Shown in pieces: positions 29,862 through 39,222 of a stretch of 64,000 bases of DNA. Each line of letters begins with the position of its first letter. The stretch's first letter is position 1. The DNA is from Nannocystis sp. GTDB lineage: Bacteria > Myxococcota_A > Polyangia > Nannocystales > Nannocystaceae. The position numbers and the translations under genes are program-made. The DNA is taken from NCBI GenBank assembly GCA_016712315.1, contig JADJRG010000015.1:124001-188000 (forward strand), written 5' to 3'. Below the pieces are notes generated by a model. The model did not search any database and was not told where the DNA came from. It saw only the letters and a list, made by a program, of their open reading frames with translations.

Positions 29862-31312
29862 GCGGGGCCCCCGAGGGCGGCGGCGCGGTCCTGGGCGCCC
29901 TGGATCGCGGCGTCGTTGGCGGGCGAGGGCGACGCGGAATTTTGGAGGGCGTCGATCTGGCGGAGCACGCAGCGGCGGGCCTCCTCGCGGTCGCCGAGGG
30001 CCTCGTGGATGTCGGCGGCGAGGGCGAGCACGCGGGCCTTGCGGGGGCCGTAGGCGAGGGCTTCGGCCTTGGCGATCCAGGGGAGGGCCTCGCGGGGGCG
30101 GTCGGCCTTCAAGAGGGTCCAGGCGAGGCGGTGCGGGGGATCGTATTCGCGGGGCAGGGCGGCGGCGGAGCGCTCGAGATCGGCGACGAGCTCGCCGCCA
30201 ATTTTTAGGTAGGTATAAACCTCGGCGCGCGGCCAGTTGTAGGTCATGGCGGCCATCGGGGTGGGGGCGGCGGCCGCGGCGGCGTCGAGCAGGGCGCGTT
30301 GGCGCTCGGCGGCGGCGCGGGCTTCATCGGCGCGGCCGAGCTGATCGAGGGTGGTGCGCAGGTACATGAGGGCGTCGGAGCGATCGTCGACGGAGAGCGG
30401 GGCGGCCTGGTCGTCGATGAGGGCGCGGAGGCGGAGCAGCGCGCGCTCGCGGACGGCGGCCGCTTGGGGGGCGGTCGCTTCGGCTCGGGCGAGGGCTTCG
30501 GCGCAGCCGAGGGCGACGCCGAAGAAGTCGGTCTGGCTGGCGGCTCGCGCGAGCTCACCGTCGCGCTCGAGGGCGGTGGCGGCGCACTCGGCGTGGGCGC
30601 CTCGGCGAGCCTTGGCGGAGATGAGGGCGCCGAGCAGGTCGGACCTTCGGGCCCAGTCGGCAGGAGCGGCGGCGAGGGCGGCGGTGTAGGCGGCGTCGGC
30701 GCCGAGGTGGTCGCCGGCCGAGGCGAGGCGATCGCCGTCGCGGGCGGCGGCCTCGTGCGGGGCGAGCGGGTCGGTCGCGGTGGCGCGGAAGGCCCGCTCG
30801 CCGTCGGTCAAGAACGCGATGAGCTGGTCGATCGTCGCAGCTCCGACGAACCTCGCGAGGATCGACTCGTCGGCGGGGGCGACGACGAAGAAGGTGGGCC
30901 AAGCGGCGGGCGGGAATTTCTTGACGGCGGCGGCGTTGACCTCGCGGTCGGTGTCGAGGGCGAGGAAGACGAAGCGGCGATCGTGCTCGGCGAGGCGATC
31001 TTCGAGGAAGACGGTGGCCTTCATCGAGAGGCAGGTGTGGCACCACGGCGCCCACATGTCGATGACGAGGGGGACGCCCTTCTCGCCGGCGCAGGCGCGC
31101 GCTTTGTCGTAGTCGTCGACGAACCAGCGGAGCTTGCCTCCCTCGCGCTCGGCCCCCTGGCAGGCGGGCGCGGGCTGCGGCGCGGCGGCCGGTCGCTCGC
31201 GCGCGGTCTGCTCGGTCCCGGTCGGCGTCGGTGGCTCGCGGGTGCAGGCGCTCGCGCTGGCGAGCGCGAGGGCGATGAGGCTGGCGAGGTGACGTGGGCG
31301 CGCGCGGAGCAT
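29858..31312 (-). CDS. Thioredoxin-fold lipoprotein with helical repeats
   Basis: A 484-residue predicted lipoprotein: lipobox ASASAC (Cys23), a Pro/Ala linker, a thioredoxin-like domain (about 60-180) with the active-site motif WCHTC (Cys91, Cys94) in 'DMWAPWCHTC', like the C-terminal DsbD domain, then a long alpha-helical region (about 190-480) with TPR-like Ala-rich helices. Likely a periplasmic disulfide reductase or isomerase associated with the membrane. It precedes dbpA with a four-base overlap, an unexpected partner for a periplasmic protein. Confidence 0.83.
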
Positions 31313-31468
31313 GTGCGGGGATAGTAGCGCCTGCAGGTGGTTTGTGCGGCCGTTGATCTCGGCCGGAGAAGGTCAGAAGAGCTGATTTTTCCCAAAATTA
31401 CCGAGGAGCGACGTCGGTCCTTGGGCGCCGGCTAGGCGGCCCATCGGCCACATGCGACGGTCTCGCTG

Positions 31469-33034
31469 ATGTCGATCCGCATGGGTTTCTCCGCGTGTCT
31501 GTGCCTCGCGCTCGCTCCCGCCCTGATCGCTTGTGGTGACGACGGCGCCGGCGCGACTGACTCGAGCAGCACGAGCTCGTCCGCGACGAGCGGCGCTTCT
31601 GTCGATCCGAGCGCCGGGGCCAGCGCGGCCTCCGAGAGCGACGCGGCCACGAGCGACGGCACGGCGAGCGCCTCCGCCACGAGCGGCACGAGCGGCACGA
31701 GCGGCACGAGCGGCACGAGCGGCACGGACACGACGAGCGGCGCCACGAGCGACACGAGCGTCGACACGGACAGCGACACCGACCCGACAGGAGCGGTCGG
31801 CTGCGGGCTCTGTGACCAACCCAACCAGGCCTGCGTCGAGGACGTGTGCGTGTCGCTCTGCCAGGGGCAGGACCCCGACCCGTGCGGCCCGGACCAAGTG
31901 TGTGATGTGATCTCTGGGGAGTGCAAGCCGCCCGGCGGCCTCTGCAACTTATACGGGCCGAGCGAGGCGTGCGGCGATCGGAGCTGCGGTCCGGGCTCAG
32001 TGTGTGACGGTGAGGGTGAGTGCCTGCCGATCGCGCCGTGCTCGGCGGTCGCCTGCGTCGACGGCGCTTGCTGGGGGGACGCGTGCACCTGCGACCGCGT
32101 GAAGGAGTGCGACGACGCCCCGGCGGAGCTGCTCAACGGGCCATTCTCCGAGAAGATCGCCGGCCTCGACTTCGCCGACGATTGTACGGCCTGGATGGTG
32201 ACGCTGCGGGACGGCGTCGACTATCTGCGCCGCCTCCGCCCCGACGGTGAGCTGACCCAATGGCCAGGTGTCTCGAACCTGGATATGGGCGAGGTGAAGG
32301 TGCTGCGTCGCCTCACGATCCCTCAAGCGACCGCGCCGCGCCCGTTCGTCGGGTCGCCGCCGCCGCCGCCGGTCTTCGCGGAGGGGTACGGCGAGGTGGC
32401 GCTCACGTACGTCTGCTGCGCTAATTGCGGCTGCTCGCTCGACCCGCCGCAGGGGGTCGCTCGCCTGGTCGAAGAGGATATGAACGAGCCGCTGCCGATC
32501 GTGATCACCGCCGCTACGACCCAAGGCAATGGGCCGTTTATGAGCATCCTCTTCGACGCGGGCCCGCAGGGGCTCACCTGGGGCGAAGACCGCGTGCTCT
32601 ACGTCGGCAATACGACCGCCAATGGTCAGTTGAACAGCGCGGACCTGGAGAAGGCCACGCAGCAGCTCGAGACCACCTTTCCGGCCCGGGTCACGGCTTC
32701 GGCGCCGATCTCGCCGGTGCACCTGCTGATCGCGCTGGAGGGCGGGGAGCTCGCGCGGTTGAATATCAAGACCAAACAGACCGAGTTCGTCGTCGACCTC
32801 GGCGCTCATGTCACGAGCCTGAGCCACGACAAGTTTACGGGGCTGGTCTACGCGGGGCTGTCGAGCCTGGAGATCGTCGAGATCGCGCCGTTCAGCGGGG
32901 AGGTCGCGGACTTCGCGACGATGCCGGGCAAAGGCCGGGTCGCGGTCTCGCCGAGCGGGCGCCTGTGGTACATGCCCGTAAAATACATCCAGCCGGGGGA
33001 GCTGATCTCGTTCGAGCTGCCGAGCAGCCTCTAG
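31469..33034 (+). CDS. Cys-rich Ser/Thr-linker surface lipoprotein
   Basis: A 521-residue predicted lipoprotein. Lipobox PALIAC (Cys about 22) with GDDG after it, a linker of about 85 residues including five GTS units from a 9-base tandem repeat, then an EGF-like/Cys-rich region (about 110-215) with patterns such as CDQPNQACVEDVCVSLCQ and CGPDQVCD, and a C-terminal 300-residue domain that may be a beta propeller (WMVTLRDGVDYLRRL, LLIALEGGELARLNI, GRVAVSPSGRLWYM). Comparable proteins occur in large numbers in myxobacteria. Function unknown; surface exposure inferred. Confidence 0.8.
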   Translation: MSIRMGFSACLCLALAPALIACGDDGAGATDSSSTSSSATSGASVDPSAGASAASESDAATSDGTASASATSGTSGTSGTSGTSGTDTTSGATSDTSVDTDSDTDPTGAVGCGLCDQPNQACVEDVCVSLCQGQDPDPCGPDQVCDVISGECKPPGGLCNLYGPSEACGDRSCGPGSVCDGEGECLPIAPCSAVACVDGACWGDACTCDRVKECDDAPAELLNGPFSEKIAGLDFADDCTAWMVTLRDGVDYLRRLRPDGELTQWPGVSNLDMGEVKVLRRLTIPQATAPRPFVGSPPPPPVFAEGYGEVALTYVCCANCGCSLDPPQGVARLVEEDMNEPLPIVITAATTQGNGPFMSILFDAGPQGLTWGEDRVLYVGNTTANGQLNSADLEKATQQLETTFPARVTASAPISPVHLLIALEGGELARLNIKTKQTEFVVDLGAHVTSLSHDKFTGLVYAGLSSLEIVEIAPFSGEVADFATMPGKGRVAVSPSGRLWYMPVKYIQPGELISFELPSSL

Positions 33035-33097
33035 CTCGCGGTGAGGAGGGTGATCCGGGCGTTGTGTGTGCGCCTTCCTGGGTCGGCGATGGCGCCT

Positions 33098-34864
33098 TCA
33101 CCCCTTGCCCTCGACCCGCTCCTTCACGCTGAGCAGCATGCGCCGGTCCATGGCGAAGCCGATCGGCTCGATCGCGACGCCATAGGCGAGCTTCATCGAG
33201 AGGTCGTCCGAGGTCGCGGTGCGGTAGCGGCTGATGAACCGGCAGCGGTCCGGACCGAGGGGCTCGAGGAAAAAGAGCCAGCTCGACTCGACCCACGCCT
33301 TGCCCGCGGCCTTCGCGGCGACATCGGCGGCGCCGAACGCGAGCCAGTAGCGCCCCCGCTCCACCTCGACCACCGGCAGCGGCAGCATGTCGCGGTGCAG
33401 CCGGAGCCCGTCGCCCAGCTTCACCTCCCACTCGGGGTGCACGCGCTCGGCGTTGCGCACCTCGCAGCCGACCACGTTCTCGAGCCACTGGTAGCTGTAG
33501 AAGCCGCCGCGATCGGCGCCGATCTGCGCGATCCACGGCCACACCTGCTCGACGGGCGCTTCGATCTCCACGCCGTGGGTCCAAAACGAGCTGGGTGAAG
33601 CGACGCGCTCGTCGCCGGGGTAGGTGCGCGCCGCGGTGGCCTCGTCGAGGCCCCAGCGTCGCTGACCGCTCCGGAGAAACGGCGTGAGGATCGCCGCCAC
33701 CATGATCGCCGCGCCGCCCGCGCCCTCGAGCACGTCGCGCCAGCCGTCGCGCGCCCGTCCCTCTGCGCGGCGCTTCAGGTTGTGGAGCTGCGCGGTCTCC
33801 ATGAGCCTGTGCACTGGCATGATCCACGCCGCGTGCAGGCGTTGGTCGGCCGAGAAGGCCGCGCGCGCTCGCACGTGGAGACGCGTGCTGCCTGCGCCCA
33901 GGGGCTCGAGCGCGAACGCCCAAGTCACGTGCCAAAAGCGCGGCGGCCTCGGCGACGCGAACGGGAGCTGCGCCTTGGACTGGGGATCGAAGAGCCCGCC
34001 GAGCACGAGCGCGCGCTCCCGGTCGATCGCGAGCACCTCGAAGCCGTCGGGGCCGTCGGGGGTCGCGGGCAGCACCTGCCCGACCTCGATCGACTGGAGC
34101 GCCGGGTGGAGCTCGCGCGCCGAGGCCTGGTTCGCGTTGTCCAGCGCGTCGAGCGAGTAGAAGCCAGCTCGGCCGCCGCCCATCTGCACGAGCCACGGCC
34201 AGATGCGCGCGGGATCGGCGTCGATGGTGATGCCGTCGGTGAGCGCTCCGGTCGCGTCGGGCAAGAGCTCGTCGCCCGGGAGGGGCCGCTCGTCCTCGCG
34301 GCTGTCCGGCGTGCCGTACTCGCGGGCCAGCGCGGCGAAGAGCGTGCGGCGGATGAAGTGCGAGCCCGGACCGACGACGATCCAGTATCGCTCGAAGCGC
34401 CTCCACGAGGCCTCGTCGGTGGCGTCGACGCGCACCTCGATCTCGACGCGGCTGTCCTGCTCGCCGAACGGGAGCACGCGCAGCGCCCACGCCACCTTCA
34501 CCCAGCCCGCTTCAGCGAACGCGGCGTAGGCCGCGGGCCCGTCGACGTGCACGAACGGGATGTCGAGCTGCCACACCTTGCCGATCGCGCCGACGACCAC
34601 CTCGCGCGGCTCGTCGATCAGGATCTGAAAGCCGGGGTGCTCGGCGCTCGAGGCGAGCGCGTCGAGGCGGAGCTCCACCTCCTCGACCGCGCCGGTCCAG
34701 CGCGACGGCAGGGTGCGCAAGGCGAACAGCGCCTTCACGAGCGACGAGCGCGCGAGGTCCTCGTGGCGAACGAGATCCCAGGCGCGCTCGGGTGTCAGGG
34801 CGAGCTCGACTGCGGACAGCTCCAGCTTGCGCGGGGTCGGCAAGACAAGATCCAGGGCGCTCAT
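33098..34864 (-). CDS. Three-module SRPBCC (START-like) protein
   Basis: A 588-residue cytoplasmic protein built of three SRPBCC/START-like modules. Module 1 is about residues 10-180; modules 2 and 3 (about 205-375 and 425-585) are clearly related to each other: both have 'P(A/V)E/RxxWPWxxQxGxxRxGFYSxxxLxN' near the start and 'ALEPLGxGxTRLxxRxR'-like strands near the end. These folds bind hydrophobic ligands. A short hydrophobic stretch (GGAAIMVAAILTPF) separates modules 2 and 3. ATG 34864 is chosen; ATG 34876 is four codons earlier. The duplication suggests a fused dimer. No ligand can be assigned. Confidence 0.8.
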   Translation of the reverse strand: MSALDLVLPTPRKLELSAVELALTPERAWDLVRHEDLARSSLVKALFALRTLPSRWTGAVEEVELRLDALASSAEHPGFQILIDEPREVVVGAIGKVWQLDIPFVHVDGPAAYAAFAEAGWVKVAWALRVLPFGEQDSRVEIEVRVDATDEASWRRFERYWIVVGPGSHFIRRTLFAALAREYGTPDSREDERPLPGDELLPDATGALTDGITIDADPARIWPWLVQMGGGRAGFYSLDALDNANQASARELHPALQSIEVGQVLPATPDGPDGFEVLAIDRERALVLGGLFDPQSKAQLPFASPRPPRFWHVTWAFALEPLGAGSTRLHVRARAAFSADQRLHAAWIMPVHRLMETAQLHNLKRRAEGRARDGWRDVLEGAGGAAIMVAAILTPFLRSGQRRWGLDEATAARTYPGDERVASPSSFWTHGVEIEAPVEQVWPWIAQIGADRGGFYSYQWLENVVGCEVRNAERVHPEWEVKLGDGLRLHRDMLPLPVVEVERGRYWLAFGAADVAAKAAGKAWVESSWLFFLEPLGPDRCRFISRYRTATSDDLSMKLAYGVAIEPIGFAMDRRMLLSVKERVEGKG

Positions 34865-35059
34865 GTGCGCGAGCATACGCCGCTCAAAAGGCGGCGCACA
34901 GACAGGCGATTAGCCGCGGCGCGGCGTCGTCGCCTCGCGCCGGGCACCAGGGCGAGCGGCTCCTCGGGCGCGTCACCGCCGTCGCCGTAGCCCGCGCTCT
35001 AGCCCCGCCATGACCCCCGAAACCTCGGTTCGTGACGCATGTAATGGTCTGGGGGAGGG

Positions 35060-35087
35060 TTGCTTCCCGCTAGAAACGGCGTAAAAC
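35060..35087 (+). promoter_or_regulatory. Possible sigma-70-like promoter of the FAS1 gene
   Basis: TTGCTT (35060-35065), a 16-base spacer and TAAAAC (35082-35087), 63 bases before the FAS1 start codon. Both boxes match at four of six positions in an otherwise very GC-rich context. Tentative. Confidence 0.35.
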
Positions 35088-35150
35088 AGCCGCACTTTCG
35101 CGGCGCCCCTGGCGCGGCCAAAACATACCGAAGAGAAAGCACGAGAATTC

Positions 35151-35738
35151 ATGAAGAAGTCCCTGTCCCCCTTGTTTGCCGTGGTCGTTGCCCTCGCCCT
35201 CGCCGCCTGCGGCGAGAAGAAAGACACCACTCCCCCGCCGGCCGAGCAGCCCAAGCCCGAGCCCGTCGCCGCCGAGCCGACCCCGGAGCCGGAGACGCCC
35301 GCCGAGCCCGCGCCTCCGCCGGCCCCGACCAAGGACATCCTGACGACCGCCGCGGACGCCGGTAGCTTCACGACCCTGCTGTCCGCCATCGACGCGGCCG
35401 GCCTGAAGGAGACCCTGTCGGGCGCCGGTCCGTTCACCGTGTTCGCGCCGACCGACGAGGCCTTCGCCAAGATCCCGAAGGCCCAGCTCGACAAGCTCAT
35501 CAAGGACAAGAAGAAGCTCGCCGCCGTCCTGACCTACCACGTCGTCCCGGGCGCCGTGATGGCCGCCGACGTGTCCGCCATGGCGACCGCGAAGACCGTC
35601 AATGGCGCCGAGATCACCATCAACGCCGCCAACGGCGTGAAGATCAACGACGCCACCGTCATCTCGGCCGATATCGCGACCACCAATGGCGTCATCCACG
35701 TCATCGACACGGTCCTGATGCCCCCGAAGGCCCGCTGA
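35151..35738 (+). CDS. Fasciclin (FAS1) domain lipoprotein
   Basis: A 195-residue lipoprotein with lipobox ALAAC (Cys20), a Pro/Glu-rich linker (about 25-60) and one FAS1 domain (about 62-193). The conserved H1 and H2 boxes are present: FTVFAPTDEAFAKIP and GVIHVIDTVLMP, with the intervening 'LTYHVVPG'. FAS1 domains mediate adhesion. Codon choice is strongly biased to C-ending codons and unlike several neighbours, suggesting a highly expressed gene. The gap 34865-35150 holds its leader and a candidate promoter. Confidence 0.93.
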   Translation: MKKSLSPLFAVVVALALAACGEKKDTTPPPAEQPKPEPVAAEPTPEPETPAEPAPPPAPTKDILTTAADAGSFTTLLSAIDAAGLKETLSGAGPFTVFAPTDEAFAKIPKAQLDKLIKDKKKLAAVLTYHVVPGAVMAADVSAMATAKTVNGAEITINAANGVKINDATVISADIATTNGVIHVIDTVLMPPKAR

Positions 35739-35783
35739 GCCTGACCTGGGCGCCGGTCTAGGCCCGAAGCGCCATACAAAACA

Positions 35784-35806
35784 GCCGTGCGGCGAGGCCG
35801 CACGGC
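35784..35806 (+). terminator. Hairpin after the FAS1 gene
   Basis: Perfect 10-bp stem GCCGTGCGGC / GCCGCACGGC with a 3-base loop, 45 bases after the FAS1 stop. No T-tract follows. Likely transcript end. Confidence 0.5.
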
Positions 35807-35904
35807 GGGTGTTCGTGCAGCGCGAAGGGGGGCCATTTGCGTGGATGTTGCCCTGGGCCACCGCGGGGGCGCTCCACCAGCGTTGATGGGCCTTGAGCGG
35901 CTCG

Positions 35905-36552
35905 TTATGAGCGCCAGTGCGGCGGCCAGGTCTTTTGGACCGCGGGTGAGGCCTCCATGCGGGCGAGGTAGTCGCGTTGCCACGCAGGGGTGCGGTCGCC
36001 GAGGCCGAGGCCGGGCTCGCGATCGTCGACGCGCACGATCGCGCGGAGCAGCGGGAAGGCGGTGTAGTCGGCGAGAGAAGGGGCTGGGCCGCCGAAATAG
36101 GGGGCTTCGCCGAGGAGGCGCTGCCAGTGGGTGAGCTCTTGGAGGAGGGCGCCCCGAGCCCTCTCGATCGCCTCGGTGTCCCGACGCTCGGCGGGGCGGA
36201 AGAGGGTGTTCGCCATCAGCTCGCGCTGGGCACGGTAAAGATCGGCGTCAGCCTCGGCGGCGATCTGACGCGTTCGGGCGCGCGCGGCAGGAGTGTCGCC
36301 GAGCACGGTGGGGGTGGGGTGGCGGTCTTCGAGGTGCTCGGCGATCGCGTTCGACTCGTAAATGACGAGTCCGTCGTCGACAAGCACCGGGACCCGTCCG
36401 CGTGGGTTGAGCGCGAGGAAGGCTTCGGACTTGAGCTCCTTCGCGTCGAACATGACGCGCTTGGCCTCGTAGGTGAGGCCCTTGTGCTCGAGCACGAGCC
36501 AGATCTTCCACGCGAAGGGGGAGCCGGAGCCGTAATAGAAGGTTATCGCCAT
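35905..36552 (-). CDS. Glutathione S-transferase family protein
   Basis: A 215-residue cytoplasmic GST. The thioredoxin-like N-terminal domain begins ITFYYGSGSPFAWKIWL (candidate catalytic Ser near residue 9-11) and contains the cis-Pro region NPRGRVPVLVDD and the glutathione-binding YESNAI(A)EHLE. The C-terminal helical domain has 'FGGPAPSLADYTAFPLL', the N-capping box of GSTs. ATG 36552 is used; longer in-frame starts add an Arg-rich non-homologous stretch. Substrate unknown. The flanking gaps 35739-35904 and 36553-36700 show only the FAS1 hairpin and nothing else clear. Confidence 0.9.
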   Translation of the reverse strand: MAITFYYGSGSPFAWKIWLVLEHKGLTYEAKRVMFDAKELKSEAFLALNPRGRVPVLVDDGLVIYESNAIAEHLEDRHPTPTVLGDTPAARARTRQIAAEADADLYRAQRELMANTLFRPAERRDTEAIERARGALLQELTHWQRLLGEAPYFGGPAPSLADYTAFPLLRAIVRVDDREPGLGLGDRTPAWQRDYLARMEASPAVQKTWPPHWRS

Positions 36553-36700
36553 GCCGCGCGAGGATAACCGATCGGTCGCGCGAGGGCGTGCGCGCGGTCG
36601 CCGCGGCCCCGGTTTTGCCGGCGCTCGCGTCGTCATCTCCGGCCGCGAACCCGAGGCCGTAGGACCTGTCCTTCGGGCCAGGACCACGCCTCGGCGCGCG

Positions 36701-37201
36701 CTACCCCGGCAGGAAGCACGCCGTCTCGGTCACGTTATTCTCCTCCTTGCACTCATCGACCACCCCCTCGCTGTCGATCGTCGCCCGCAGCGTGAACGGC
36801 AGCTCGACGTCTTTTGGAGCGTCCACAGTCACGTTCAGCACCTCGATCTGCCCGGGTAGCAGCGCATTCTTCGTCAGCAGCTCGATCAGCGGGCTCGCTA
36901 CCCCGTCCTTGACCACCTCTAGCCGCACCTTCGTGCCTGCCGGCAGCACCTCCGCCCCGTCGTTCTTGGCCACCACCGACACCTTCAGGCTCCCGGGCGC
37001 CGCCGTCGCGTCGCAGATCAGCGCCGGCACCACCGCGTCCGGCGCCTGGAAGAGTCCGCCCGGCTGCACGTTCTGCCGGAAATTATTGAAGCGGTCGTTC
37101 AGCCAGTTCTTCTCGGGGGCCGCTGGGATCGCCCCGTCCTTTGAAATGTTGGTGATTCCGTCTACGATGGCACGCAGGTGGGTATACGAGGCTGAATTCA
37201 T
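36701..37201 (-). pseudogene. C-terminal fragment of an FG-GAP/CARDB surface protein
   Basis: A 166-codon open frame starting at an ATG at 37201 with no signal peptide. Residues about 12-55 (GITNISKDGAIPAAPEKNW ... NNFRQNVQPGG) resemble the tail that closes FG-GAP proteins, as in the gene at 13574-15361 (HVTNVREDSTIPQFEKPNW). The rest is a CARDB-type immunoglobulin-like domain ending DECKEENNVTETACFLPG, typical after that tail. A secreted protein lacking its N-terminal propeller and export signal is most simply read as a 3' remnant of a larger gene. The frame remains open upstream to 37432 but that part is Arg-rich and looks non-coding. Confidence 0.6.
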
Positions 37202-37688
37202 GAGGTCTGGGCGAGAACGGGCCAGATCGCGACAAGATCGCGACAATTTTTCGAGACGAGGGGGAGATCGTGTCGTCGCGCCTGCGGCTCGCCGCGGGCG
37301 CTGGGGCCGGGGGGAGGCGGCGGTCCTTGGGCCGCCGGCCGCATGGCCGCCGCTACGGTGGATCGGCGAGCTGGAGTCGTGGCAAGCGGCCACAACCCGG
37401 GCCGCCAACACCCCCGGGCCGCCGGACAACACCCGCCGGCCTGGGCTGTGGAGCTATCAGGCGCAGGTGGTCGACGATCTGCTGCGACGCGCGGCGAGCG
37501 GGTTGGCCGGCTTGTCGGCGATGCAGCGCGAGCTCGCGGCGGAGGGCGCGTTGGTGGTCGATCCGCGGCACCTGGAGCTCTCCTGCATCCGCCCCGCGCG
37601 ACCATAGGCTCTTCATTGAAGCAGCAACGAGCGCGTTGGAGGCTCCTTCGGCGTGCTATCGTGGCGAACTGGGGGTGGTTGCGGGGTA
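37202..37688. other. Gap without a convincing gene
   Basis: About 490 bases between the FG-GAP/CARDB fragment and the OmpA gene. An open frame on the plus strand ending at 37607 encodes 'GLWSYQAQVVDDLLRRAASGL...' with sensible amino-acid content but no recognisable start codon or family. It may be another gene remnant. The OmpA promoter should lie in the last 80 bases. Confidence 0.4.
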
Positions 37689-39197
37689 ATGAGGGAGCCG
37701 CGGGGGGAGGACCTGTCGATACGGCGAGGGGGTCGACGGGGCCCTCGAGGCGCGTCGTGGGCGCTCGCCGTGGGGCTCATGGTCGGTCTCGCGGCGGCGC
37801 CGGCTGCTGCGATGGATCCCGTAGTAGATGTCTCTGAAGACAGGTCAGTAGCCGACGCGCCGGAGATCCCGTGGATCCGTCGATACCGGCCGCGGCGCGG
37901 CCTCGTCGAGCTCGGGGTCGGGGCAGGCGTCCTGCTGCCCAGCGCCGATCATGAGCTCTACAACTACATGACCCCCTGGCGGCCGCTGCGGCCGGCCGCG
38001 GCTGATTTTGTGCTCAGGGCCGGCTTCTACCCGCTCTCCTTCGTCGGGGTCGAGGGGGAGGGAGCGGTGGCGCCGGCCGGGATCGTCGACGGCGGATCGG
38101 CGACGATCCTCGGCGGTCGCGGCCACTTGGTCGCCCAGCTCCCGCTCTTCAGCGTGGTCCCCTTCGCGCTGGTCGGCGGCGGCGCCCTCGGCGTGGTCGG
38201 CGGCCTCGGCCGCGACGTTGACCCGTCGCTGCACTTCGGCGGCGGCGTGAAGGTGTTTATCAGCCGCTGGGTGGGTGTTCGCGTCGACGCGCGCGCGCAC
38301 GTCGGCCCGGCGCATACGGTCGAGGCGGATCGTACCTTCCACCCCGAGCTGCTGGCGTCGCTCGTCGTCACCCTCGCGCGGCCCTACCTGGACACCGACG
38401 GCGACGGCGTCCCCGATCCTGGGCAGAAGGCGCCGCGAGAGGACGCGTGCCCGCGACAAGCCGGCGTCGTCGCCCTGCTCGGCTGCCCCGACCGCGACCA
38501 TGATGGCCTGCGTGATCAGGACGATCGCTGCCCGGGCGAGGCGGGGCTCGATCCGCGCGACGGCTGCCCGGCGCTGCGCGATAGCGACGGCGACGGCTTC
38601 TACGATCCCGAGCAGTACGAGATCCCAGAAGGGCGAGTCGACGCCTGCCCGGGTGAGGCGGGGGTGCCCGAGTATGAGGGCTGCGTCGCGCCAGATAGCG
38701 ACGGCGACGGCTTCGACGATCTACATGACGGCTGCGTCGACGCGGCCGAGGTGGTGAACGGCTTCAAAGACGGGGACGGCTGCCCCGATCGTGTGCCTCC
38801 CGATCTCGAGCGGATCTTGGGCACGATCCGCGGGATCAGCTTCGCCTTCCTCAGCGCTCGGATCACCGAGGGCTCGCGCCCCGCGATCGTCGACGCCGCG
38901 AAGGTGCTCGCCGAGTACCCGGAGCTCAACCTCGAGATCCAGGGGCACACGGACGCCGACGGCGATCCCGAGTTTAACCTCGCGCTCTCGCGGCGGCGCG
39001 CGACGGCGGTCCGCAAGGCGCTCATCGCCGAGGGGATCGCCGCCGGTCGGCTTCGCGCGGTCGGCTACGGCGGCGAGCGTCCGATCGCGAGCAACGAGGA
39101 CGAGGCCGGTCGCGCCAAGAATCGACGGATCGAGCTGCGCCTCGTCGGCATCGACGGCGCGCTGATCGAGCTGCCCGAGGGCAGAGGGCAGCGGTGA
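37689..39197 (+). CDS. OmpA-family outer-membrane protein with Ca-binding repeats
   Basis: A 502-residue outer-membrane protein. A signal peptide (ALAVGLMVGLAAAPAAA) precedes a predicted beta-barrel of about 200 residues, then four thrombospondin-3-like calcium-binding segments (DTDGDGVPDPG, DRDHDGLRDQDDRCP, DSDGDGFYDPE, DSDGDGFDDLHDGC), and a C-terminal OmpA peptidoglycan-binding domain (about 385-495) with IQGHTDADGDPEFNLALSRRRA and NRRIEL. This barrel-TSP3-OmpA layout is common in myxobacteria. ATG 37689 gives a normal signal peptide. The CHAT gene starts 25 bases after its stop on the same strand, so it may be the first gene of that operon. Confidence 0.88.
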   Translation: MREPRGEDLSIRRGGRRGPRGASWALAVGLMVGLAAAPAAAMDPVVDVSEDRSVADAPEIPWIRRYRPRRGLVELGVGAGVLLPSADHELYNYMTPWRPLRPAAADFVLRAGFYPLSFVGVEGEGAVAPAGIVDGGSATILGGRGHLVAQLPLFSVVPFALVGGGALGVVGGLGRDVDPSLHFGGGVKVFISRWVGVRVDARAHVGPAHTVEADRTFHPELLASLVVTLARPYLDTDGDGVPDPGQKAPREDACPRQAGVVALLGCPDRDHDGLRDQDDRCPGEAGLDPRDGCPALRDSDGDGFYDPEQYEIPEGRVDACPGEAGVPEYEGCVAPDSDGDGFDDLHDGCVDAAEVVNGFKDGDGCPDRVPPDLERILGTIRGISFAFLSARITEGSRPAIVDAAKVLAEYPELNLEIQGHTDADGDPEFNLALSRRRATAVRKALIAEGIAAGRLRAVGYGGERPIASNEDEAGRAKNRRIELRLVGIDGALIELPEGRGQR

Positions 39198-39222
39198 GCA
39201 GCAGGATTAACTGGGGGTGACG

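Noticed and set aside
37330..37607. Plus-strand frame ending 'LELSCIRPARP'
   Set aside because: Amino-acid content is plausible but there is no start codon, ribosome site or family match, so it is only mentioned as gap content.
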